Assembly (NCBI RefSeq): GCF_032854445.1
Contig: NC_088305.1
Coordinates: forward strand, 20,622,955 to 20,686,954
Length of the DNA stretch: 64,000 bases
Direction: 5' to 3'
Origin: Liolophura sinensis
Taxonomy: Eukaryota; Mollusca; Polyplacophora; Chitonida; Chitonidae
Notes under the pieces: model-generated
Databases searched by the model: none
What the model saw: the letters and a program-made list of their open reading frames with translations, nothing else
Told to the model about the DNA's origin: nothing
Shown here: positions 20,394 to 32,300 of the stretch, piece after piece
How the letters are laid out: every line of letters begins with the position of its first letter
Numbering within the stretch: the first letter of the stretch is position 1
Program-made: the position numbers and the translations under genes

Positions 20394-23300
20394 AAATGTA
20401 CATGAAAATACCATATACTCCATATACAAACGGGAGGACGTAACGTGTACATACCATCCTATAAACTAAACATTCATATATGCTTTGTTTACCCTGTATT
20501 AAATACGCGCAGACTCAAAAAAAATATACATCTAATCTTAATTCTCTTTTACGGTGTCCTTAAGGTTTATAAACCACATAGTTTTAGGGAAGTTCATACA
20601 GCGGATAACGGATTCAGAATAACATAGACTGTAAACATTGACACAGATCATATATACTGACCATAAGTCAGTTTGTTTTTTATAAGAACACAAATATATC
20701 AAGGTCCATATAAACAGGCCTCTTTTCGAGAACCTGAGCTTTGTATCCTTCTCCAGCGATATCCCCCAGCGGTATTGCCCTGTATCTCGCTCCTCCCCAT
20801 ATCTCGCTCCTCCCGCATCTCCCTTCTCCCTCCTCCCCGTATCTCCCCCTGTCCCCACTTCCCACCCTCTGTCCATCCTCACCCCTTTCCACCGTCGTGT
20901 CTTTCCATCTACAGCATCCCACATATCTCTTGCTCTTGTGTATCACCCGACTCACATATATGGCCTGTCTCCATCCTCTCAGTGAATCTACAGCCTTCCA
21001 ACCCCAACCAAAATCACCCTTCCCACTATGTTTAAGCAGGCGGGTGGGGGTGGGGGTGGAACGGGAACCGGAAAGGGAACGGGTGTGGGGTCACAGCTAA
21101 TGGATTTGGAGGTTACATGAACGCATTGTTTTTTCATACTGCTTTTCAGTAAATTGTGAACTGCAATCCCCAAAATATAAATCCCCTAATTTTCTCGTGA
21201 TACACGACCATGCCATACTACCACATGTCGCTTGCATTTTGCTTTAAGCATATCAAAATATCAACCTACGCTGGAAGTTCAGCGTTTTGTCACCTCGGTA
21301 ACTTCCAGTGGGTTGGGTAGTAACAATGGGCAAAAACTGAAGTTTTAGTTCTATCTAAAACGGATAAAATTCTGATATACAAATTGCCCAGTTGCGCTGT
21401 GCGCGATCTTTCTGATCTCCCGGTGCCGTATATGCCGGACGTGCCCTCAACATCACGGCAGTAACCTAATCCTCAGCGCTCTACCCCACACGGAATAGCG
21501 GCTATCTGTTAATGAGATACATTAACCTTATTGTAAAGCGTAGTACAGTTCTAAACGTACCCTAAATACTCGACTAATTCGACCACAAATATAGCACCTC
21601 TATGAGATGAAGTTATCTTATCCAGCCAGGTTAATTAATAATTTCCGCAAAATTCATATGTGACCCTACCTGAACAATACATTTTAGTCTGCAAAACCCC
21701 ATCAGTCACCTTCACAGACTGGGGCGGGATTTGGATCTACTTTATAGGTTCGGATTTGCTTCGGATTTAGGGCAGTCCATTATTTTGCCTGCCTTTATGC
21801 GTTATTTGTGCTGCAAATGTTCGGACTATTCAACGTCCTGGTGTACACAAACGGTAACGGTATAACAGCTAGGGGACACGCTTTAGAGGGAAATCAATTA
21901 GCTGAAAAAGACTGACTTTTAGAGAGCAAACCTGCTACTCATTATGCGCAACGATGAATGAATTTATTTACGACTCAGTTATGTATATATACAGGTTAAA
22001 CATGCGATTATAGCTGAAATGGTCGATCATTCGTTCAGCTCGCCACGATACGGCTTGAAATATTGCTGGAGTGCCGTCAAGTCATAGTCATTCATTCGCT
22101 CGTTCGCTCGTTCGTTCGTTCGTTCGTTCGTTCAGCTATTGACCATTCGGTCAGTCGCAGTAGGCCTACTTTTGTCTATGGATTTCAGTCGTATAAGCTT
22201 TTTTACAGTTCAGAAAGAATTCTGTTATGTAATTTAGAGTCCATTTACAGATCCGATTCAAGCTGTGTAATATATTGTTTGTCTGTTTGCCTGCTTTTTG
22301 TCCAGCTTGTCAGTTGGCCAGTGTCTGTTCTCGTCTGCTTGCCTGCCCGCCTGCCTGTCTCTTCGTGTGCTTGTCCTTTCGCTCGTTATGGTTGTCTTTT
22401 GTTCTGGTGGGCGTAAACAAAAAACAAAAAAAAACAAAAAAAACAAAAAAAAAAATAGATTGAGTCCATGCATTCCAATAAGACGGCTTTGACGTAAGCC
22501 TAGTTTTGAAATGTGATTTAATACCGTATATAAATTAACGCCCAAAGCTACAGTTAAATATATCAAAGTCTTATCTTGAAGCAAATCAACCTCTTGAAAT
22601 TTGAACTGTTGGACAATAAATTACAGGTATTATATTGACATTTTAAATACTGGCTAATAAGCACATTACAGAATCGACCTCTGTCACCAGGCGTGAACTT
22701 TATCTCCGTGTTAATACAGAACCGGACAAGGCACAACCATCTATCACAGATGCATGGTATGAGCACAATTACGAGATAATACACCGACAATTATAGCTGT
22801 TTTCCAAAACTGTCTGTACGCAATTACCATCCTTGACATTCCATGGGATTCTATTCGCTAATTGCATGTAATATGTACACAGATCTCATAAACAACTTAA
22901 GTTTAGGTGTAGTAAAGACTTAAAACTTCATACATTTATATATCGGTACTAAAAAAGGCGAATATTCGCAGTAGGAGTCATATCCAGCAAACAGTTCATG
23001 TCGCTTTGTACTCAAGCCCGTGTTAAATAAATTTAGGAAAGAAATTCGAACGACCCGATTTCAAAAGGTGTATTCGCCACATGGGTGATGTATTGCCGAT
23101 GTGGCGTTAAGCCATAATCATTCATTCATTTAAAAGGTGGAATATCTAGAATGCCGCACCCTTATCAAGAGATGCATACGTACCGTGCGTGGGGCAGTGT
23201 TTAAATACAGTCCTTGCTTGTATGTATTGTATTTCCCTCTTAGTTTGGCTAAGACATGGTTTTTCTGTCAGGTTGTATTATTTATATAATATAATTTATA

Positions 23301-26300
23301 TCATAATATCATGTATTGTTTTCGCCACAGAAACACATTTCACGTGAAGATTACAGTCTTGTAAACAGAACATCTGGTGTAAGAATATGTTTAGGCTATC
23401 TGGTACAGCGTTTACTTGGTATGACTTCTATTTTTGGTCCGCCTCAGCAATTTAAGCTATCTGTCTAGATAGAGTTGTGAGCACGGTATAAAACAACAGT
23501 CTAATAAATAAATGAATAGACAAAGCTTACACCAAATGTGGCGTTTAGCTGTAGTTCTATGTACTACAATACCTAACGTTTTGATTTAGGCGCCTCCGAG
23601 GCTTACTTGGTTAGCGCGCTAGCGCAGTGTAATGACCCAGAAGCCTCTTCTGAGGTCTGCCAGCAGTTTGCGGATGGTCGAGGGTTTCTGCCGCGCAGTG
23701 CACGGTTTCCTCTAACCATAATGGCGGCCGCCGTCTTGTAAGTGAAATATTCTGGAGTGTGGCGTAAAGCACCAATCAAATAAATAGATATATAAATAAA
23801 TAACGTTTTTTTTCAAGTGGAGACTGAAGTCTTGTATACACAGCATCTGGTGTAAGAACATATTTAGGTAATGTGGTATACAGCATTTATCTCAAGTTAT
23901 CAGACATCGTATATTGATCAATGTATTGTAGAATTTAAATTGTGAGAGGTTAGATAAGCTCGTTACAGTATGTGCCTGTTTCCGCTTTACCCGATCACGT
24001 CAAAACATAGATAGCGATGTGCCGTGTGTACACACCGATATACCCGTTATCACGAAGCCCGAAGTCAAAACTTTGTACGGCTTCCTGAAACTATTTCATC
24101 TCTGCTCACATGGATATATATGTAGAAACTGTTCCTAAAATATGTTTCGCTAAATTAATTCATAAGACAGGTTTCACGAAAAGGAGCATAGGAAATAAAC
24201 TTTTTTATGTTAAAATTTATGTTGTGCAGAAGAATTTTGTGGCCACACCGTGTTATTGTAAAAGAATGATAACGGCTTAACACCACATTGTGTTGTTGCA
24301 GAATGAATAATTTTGGCTCAACGCCACATTGTTTTGTTGTAGAATGAATGATTATGTTTTAATGCCACATTGTGTTATTGTAAATATATTGAATGATTAT
24401 GGCTTAATGCAACATTGTGTTGTTGTAGAATGACTTGTTTTGGCTTAACCCCACATTGTTTTGTTGTAGTATGAATGCTTATGGCTTAAGGCCACATTGT
24501 TTTGTTGTAGAATGAATGATTTTGGCTTAACGCTACCCTGTGTTGATGTAGAATGAATGGTTATGGCTTATTGCCACATTGTGGTGTTAGTCACATAAAT
24601 AGTCAAATAAATAAATAAGTAGTGTTAGTGTGGAATACAATATGTTCTAAAATGTTGTGTTAGTGCAGAATGCATTCTGTTCGTGTGGAGTTACTCATAG
24701 GGCTTAACATCACAGTGTGTTAGTGTGGAATGCGTTGTGATCATGTAGAGTTACTAATGGGGCTTAACATCACAGTGTGTTAGTGTGGAATGCATTCTGT
24801 TCGTGTAGAGTTACTAATAGGGCTTAACATCACAGTGTGTTAGTGTGGAATGCATTGTGATCATGTAGAGTTACTAATGGGGCTTAACATCACAGTGGGT
24901 TAGTGTGGAATGCATTCTGTTCGTGTGGAGTTACTCATAGGGCTTAACATCACATTGTGTTAGTGTGGGATGCATTCTGTTCGTGTGAAGTTTACTAATA
25001 GGGCTTAACATCACAGTGTGTTAGTGTGGAATGCGTTGTGATCATGTAGAGTTACTAATGGGGCTTAACATCACAGTGGGTTAGTGTGGGATGCATTCTG
25101 TTCGTGTGGAGTTACTCATAGGGCTTAACATCACAGCGTGTTAGTGTGGGATGCATTCTGTTCGCGTGGGGTTACTTATAGGGCTTAACATCACAGTGTG
25201 TTAGTGTGGGATGCACTCTGTTCGTGTGGAGTTTACTAATAGGGCTTAACATCACAGCGTGTTAGTGTGGGATGCATTCTGTTCGTGTGGAGTTACTCAT
25301 AGGGCTTAACATCACATTGCGTTAGTGTGGAATGCATTCTGTTCGTGTGGAGTTACTCATAGGGCTTAACATCACAGTGTGTTAGTGTGGGATGCATTCT
25401 GTTCGTGTGGAGTTACTCATAGGGCTTAACATCACATTGCGTTAGTATGGGATGCACTCTGTTCGTGTGGAGTTTACTAATAGGGCTTAACATCACAGTG
25501 TGTTAGTGTGGGAGGCATTCTGTTCGCGTGGAGTTACTCATAGGGCTTAACATCACATTGTGTTAGTGTGGAATGCATTCTGTTCGCGTGGAGTTACTCA
25601 TAGGGCTTAACATCACAGTGTGTTAAAATAGAATGGTCGGTAGTGAGAATTTATGTACGTTTGTTTTGACTTTGTTTTTGTGTCATCATTTCCATGTAAT
25701 TTATTTACATTCTGGAGCGAGGACATAATCTCCATCGAGTGACCCTGTAATGTCAAGTTTATTAAACGATAGTGAAAAAATTCCATTGTTTCTAGCCTCC
25801 GGCGAGAAACAAACTAAATTGTGACTCTCGTTTAATACATTTGATACTGTGGTACGTGATATCGTGATACTTCTGTTTATCCCATAAATGGAAAGTTGGA
25901 AAAAACTACACAATTATGTTTCAAATCAGCTAGATTATTTTGCCTTATTTCTGTGTTTACACAAGATGTCACGCCAGTCATTCCCCCTGAGACTAAAGTG
26001 CAACATTTATACACAGGATGAAAAAAATGCCACACAAAAGAGTTCAACTTCAAAACTGCCTATTTTTAACACTTCATTTTTGACATTATCATTTAAAAAA
26101 TTAAAACTGAGAATGTGTAAAGTATAAATTCAATTTTCTAAATCACCTGTATGGGATAACTGAAACATATACGCATGTGGGTTATCAATATTTATTTATG
26201 TACTTGATTGGTGTTTTACGCCGTACCGGTACTCAGGAATATTTCACCCAGGTTATCAGTGTGTAAAGCATTGCTGTTTTATTTAATAAAGAAATCCAGT

Positions 26301-29300
26301 GTTATATATTTTTTACAAAGGATTACAAATGCTCTCAACAGCTTTCTGTATAAATAGTTTTCTTTTTATACAGAAACTTATGTAATTGACAGCAGGTGGT
26401 TTACGCCCATGGCTATATACGCATGGTTATGTTACGTGCCAGTAACTCATAATGAATGGTCTGTTGGAAAAAAAACATATATTCTTTCCGAGTAAAATCA
26501 AATACTATTCCCTTGACATTAATCCTGTTAAGCTCTTATCTTAGTTCTTAAAGCATAAAGTACAAAGTCACGTTTCGTGTGTGTGTATAAAGTTTGCTCA
26601 AATGGTTATAAAATGAGCATTTAAATAGAACTAAATAAACTTGGGTAGGTTTACCACGTGATCAGTGGTTTCATATATAAAACCACATGCGGTATTCCCT
26701 GTTAAAGATTGTCACGCACTGTCACACACTGATTTTACTGTGTAGGTGACACGTACTGTATAATTTTATTTATTTTGATGCTCAGTGACCTGAGGACCTC
26801 GACGTTTCCATGCAAGGGCCGAAGGAACAGATCTGATTGAATAGTCCAATAAACCAACTAAACATTTCGACGACATTTGTCGTTGTGTATAGGCGTACGT
26901 GTATGTGTGTATATAGGACGAGCATGTGTAGACAAGGATGTTTATGTGTTGTACAAACTTCAACAACATTAATTATGTCGACAAACAGGGAAATCTTACG
27001 TGGTGTTGTTTATATGACGTTTGCGTCCGCATTGAAATACGATCTGACTGACTTCCGTGTGTGAAACCAGGATACGTCTTACTCCCGACTGGTAGATTGA
27101 TTGTAAGCTATTACCTCCCCTTAATTTGTCAGTGAGAATTTCCTGGCTGGAAGCGTGACAACATTTTCGGTTTTTGTTGACAGAAAATGATGAGGTACGT
27201 TTTCGCCCGCTTCTACTGCGACTCGGGTCCAAGCTGGAATGTACATTGTTCTTTTGCAACACATGAGTTACCAGTTTGTAACCCTTGAGTTACCAGTTTG
27301 CAACCCATGAGTTACCAGTTTGCAACATATGAGTTGCCCGTTTGCCACCCATGAGTTACCAGTTTGTTACCAGTTTGTTACCAGTTTGCAACACATTAGT
27401 AACTAGTTTGTAACTCATGAGTAACCAGTTTGTAACCCATGAGCAACCCAACTTGCTTTATATAAAGACACTGAAGACGTGCAACGTATAAAAGGCTATT
27501 TAGTGCAATGGCAATGGGTTTCATGTATGTAGGCAATTAGGCCTTTGCATCGTATAGACATTGTACTTGATACAGAGGCACTGTGCTTGCCCAGAGGCAA
27601 CATGCTTGGTGTGAAGCAATGCACCTCGCATAAAGGGCTATTTGCATTGATTACAAGATATGCTTTCACTGCGTACCCTGGTCTGCCAGCAACCCAGGGA
27701 TGGTTGTGAGTTTCTGCCGGGTTCTATGATCAAATAAATAAATAAATAAATACTGCTTACCCTCATCGTTTTCTCATACTTCATAACTGTATGTTACTTT
27801 TAGCACCCCCCCCCCCCCACTTCGTGTTCTACCAAAGCTTACTGCTCCATGCATCAGATAGACGTGAAATGTTGTTTAAAGTAATAACGTCCTACTTGTA
27901 ATGCATCATAGCTTACCACGGTTTGTCCTTGAAACCCCTGGATTTTATGTTTCTAAACATCTTATCTTTTTCCAGGAGGAACTGGATCGACTAAATCAAG
28001 CCAGCGATGAAATAAACAGACTGGAAAACGAACTAGACGTAAGTATATACAGATGTGGATGGCGAACAAATTCTTGTGGCCACGTATTTTTGGCCTACAT
28101 TTGTCTTAGCAGCTTAATGGTTACCTCGCATGCACTGACATACTAAGATACCAGGATATGTGGAGCACAGAGTATAAAAATGGCATTTGCGTAAGTGACG
28201 ATGGCAGTTTAAGATTGGTGAGATGAAGTAAAGTATGCGTTATAGCGATGTTGAGCAGGGTTTCTATTTTGGATATACATCTTGGGGCTCATGTGAGCGT
28301 GAAGCGTGACAACATTTTCAGTTTTTGTTGACAGAAAATGATGAGGTACCTAACTATAGGCCTGTAAAAGCTTATGATTCCGTGCCCTTAATATAAATAA
28401 ACAAATTATTTATTAAAATATATTCTAAAAATTATCCTGGAGTTTATTTTCGCCAACAATGCATTCTAGTAAATTTGCTCAGATTTCGTCCATTCAGATT
28501 TGTTCTGTTCAGAATGGTCCGTTCAGATTTGTACTGGACAGATTTGTACTGTACAAATTTGGTCCTGTCGTATTTTGTCTTTTCAGATTTGTTCTGTTCA
28601 CATTTGGTCTATTCAAGTTTGTTCTTTTAAGATTTTTTCTGTTAAGAACCTGTCTTTTGAAATTTGTTCTGATTAGATTCGTTCTGTTCGAATTTAGTCT
28701 GATCAGATTTTGGTCCGTTCAGGTTTGGCCTGCTGAGATTTGTTCTGTTCAGATTTGTTCAGTTCAAAAGTAATCTGTTCTAATTTGGTCTGTTCAGATG
28801 CGTACTTTTCAGAATTGGTCCTGTCATATTTGGCATATTCAGTTTTGTTCTGTTCAGTTTTGTTCTGTGGATATTGGTCCAGATTCTTTGTTAAGAACTG
28901 GTTTGATGAAAATTGTTCTGTTCAGATTTGTTGTGTTCTAATTTGGCCTGTTCGGATGTGTGTTGCTCAGATTTGATGTGTTCAGATTTGGTTCATTCAG
29001 ATTTGGTTCATTCATATTTGGTCTGTTCAGATTTGTTCTGTTTAATTTTGCCTGTTCAAATTTGTTCTGTTCATATTTGGTCTCTTCACATTTTTTCTGT
29101 TAAGAATAGATCTGTTCAAATTTGCTCCGTTCTGATTTGGTCTGTTCAGATTTGTTCTGTTCATATTTGTTTTGACTTGTTGGCCATTAATGATGAATTA
29201 TTTCTTGAGCAAAAATATGAACAAAAAAACAACACTGGGCTGTCGTTATCACGGTGATTAAGGGTAAATAACTTCGGCCTAACATATCCTAATCACAGTC

Positions 29301-32300
29301 ATTTTTTTTTTAAAACAAATAATTGGATAAAATGCCAAAGACACATCTCTATATCAACGCCTGCAGGTGCCAAATAACTGAGTGGAACTTACCGTGATAG
29401 AGGCATCTATGATCCGGCCATACGTCATCACACTTATTTTACATTGGTTTTTTCTTTTTTTGCTTGAATAACACTGGGAAGTTCAATGTACAGAAAAGAA
29501 AAAAAAAACACTCGCGGTATAACAAACTAATGTGAGTAATTTCGGAAGAAAGTATGTTTAGTAAAAAAAAAAAAATTGGGGACCGCTTAAAATGAACTGA
29601 TGCTTAAGTTACAATGCATAAATTTGAAATGTGAACGTATGTGCGTCGAAATATGAACGTATGTGTGCCGAAATGTGAACATATGTGTGCCGAAATGCAC
29701 GTTTGTGTGGCTAAACGTATATGTTTGTGTACCGTACTCACTGGAGTGTGTGCCGAAATGTGTTCTTTTGTGTATATGTATGAGGGTTATTGCAGTTTAT
29801 TCTGCTTGTGTACACGTGACCCTTTTCGTCATTCACGGGAAAGGGTGGCACAAACGCACAACCGTTACTTGTCCTAGTGTTACCTGATTGTATATCTTCA
29901 CACAGGAGGCTCGCTCTCGGTTCAGCTCGACCAGAAACGATTCCACACACCAGCTGAATGTGCTGGCCAACAAAGTCAAGGCCTCCAACATCAAGAAAGC
30001 CAGGCCTTACTATGAGGCGAAGGAGAAGGCCAGAAAGGTTAGTACCTGGCGAAATTGTCGAAATTAACATGCAATAACATTAAAAACCACATTAGTTTAA
30101 TGTTGTTGTATGTTAAATGTGATGACAGCACAGCATTTTGAATAATTCTAGACCAGTGATGGTTAATAAATTGCAATTTACATCACTGCATTTTTTACCT
30201 AATTCTGCTTAAGCCATGGTGCTAGGGACCGTATAATTTACTACTATTTATGCATTTACATGAACAGTCAGAATAAAACCTTGATTGAAGTAAATTGACT
30301 AGAGGCCGTATATTTATCGGTTACGTGTAACCGATTGCCAACTGCCATACTGTCGTCACTGCTTTGTTAATTTATTTATTTCATTTGATTGATGTTTTAT
30401 GCCGAACTCAAGAATATTTCACTTATACGACGGCGGTCAGCATTATGGTGGCAGGCAACCAGGCAGAGCCCAGGGGAAATCCACGGCCATGCGCAGGAAC
30501 GGCCGGAGAGGAAGCCAGCATGGGCTTTCTTGATCTAACGATGACCTCATTGCTAAATTCCCAAAAAAAAACATTCCCAAAATCAGTGCTGATATAGATG
30601 GAACTACCATCGAACTGAGAAGTGCTAATTGTGGGCTGTATCCATTTTGTCTCACCAGGCTCAAGAGGAGGCTTTGAAAGCCGCGCGTCAGTTCCAGTCA
30701 GCCAATGGGATCCATCGAGCCGCCAAGGAGACGATCAGTTTGGCTGAGCAGAAGTTGTCACAGGAGCCTTCAGGGCGTGTCCTAACCTCTGAGTGGCAGG
30801 AGATGTTCAACCATGCCACCATCCGGGTCAGTCTTATAATAGGCGATATTAATTCGGGCTCGGCGTAATCACGCGAGAGTTACTGGATTGTGCCAGTTAG
30901 GGTTAACAGATTGATGAAAACCAGTCACTTTAGCTGGATCCACGGAAATCCACTGTAACGTAACAGGCCTTTCCGCAATCTGTTACCTGTACTCGCCAAA
31001 CTCCGTGGTTTTCACGAGATTTCGGTGACCTTCGGAAACAACTTATCCGAAGAGGTTTCTGGTTAAAACGTAGCCTCTAATAATTTCTCGCCCAACTTTA
31101 TGTGGACGTGATTTGAACTGATATCTATATGACTGAGGGCCAGGTTTGCCATTACATTACCAAGAGTTTCTATGACTGCAATACTGGTACAAATGGAATA
31201 TTAAAACATTTTGAGAAATTCATCAATGTCCTATTGATCCAAATCTTTACTCAAACGCCACCTTATGGCCGATTTAAAGGTTAAATAATAATGCAATAGG
31301 CTATGCCATAACAAGATTTACCTTGTCCTGTAGCTGATGGATGCAGAAAGAGAAAAGAGGCGTAGTGAGGAGGAGCATCAGATGAAATCCCACGTGTTCA
31401 GTGAGGCCGAGAAACACATGCACGGAGAGGAGAAGAAACACAAGCGAGCCATAGCCCGAGCAAGGTACGAGTTATACAGGAAGCAAACCTCCGGAAACAA
31501 TCCTTCAAGAATTCCGTAAATTTGTTACTATCAGCGCAAAATACAACCCAGTTTTGTGCTACACTATTACATAAAACTTTGATGATCTAGCCTTAAAAGT
31601 GATGAAAGTTCAAATCAATAATTGACGTTTTCTTTCAATCCTTCACAAAAATCGGACTAACGACTTTTGTTAGGAAAGTTAATATTCAGTGACCATGTGA
31701 TATTAATGGGTTTTGTTTTCTCAAAAAATCATATCATTTTGAGTAATGTATGCCCTCTCGTAAGATATTATTTCAATTATCCCTTTTCGAATGAATTATT
31801 ATATCTTTCATCTTATCCGCTTTGCTTTCTCAACAGACCTTACTTCGAAATGAAGGGGGAACTACAAACAAAATTAGAGGTAAAGTACAACAATTTTTAG
31901 ACAAGATTTCGCGATCAAATTGATAATTAGGTTTCTTATCTGACTTTTTTCTATTGCTGGTACAGATTTAACAATCGCGGATACTGAGTTTGTGCCTCTT
32001 AGTAAGATCGTTCACGATCAACCCTCATGGATCTGTCCGCTAAAGTTGTCTGTTGTTTGATAAATTCAAAACACTGTAAATTGTAAGGGCCAGTAGAAAG
32101 CGGTAAGACTAAATGGGTTTACGCATGCGCTCAGTCGGCTAAAAGATTGGCCTCCCTCGCGGGCTAGAATCCAGCTTGAGGTACTTCGGTCCGGACTTGA
32201 AGTCAGAGGTCTGACAAATTCAGACGTAAATTTTACAGTCACTATAAGTCACAAATTCATGAAACTTACAGATACTTTAAACACCAATAAAATAAGTAAA

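Noticed and set aside
20133-20443. Tyr-Ile repeat ORFs
   Set aside because: Translations of TA dinucleotide microsatellites; the same applies at 52617-52879.
28459-29257. Phe/Cys/Ser/Leu-rich ORFs of up to 114 codons, superficially like a membrane protein
   Set aside because: They are translations of a degenerate TTCTGTTCAGATTTG repeat in an SH3BP5 intron.
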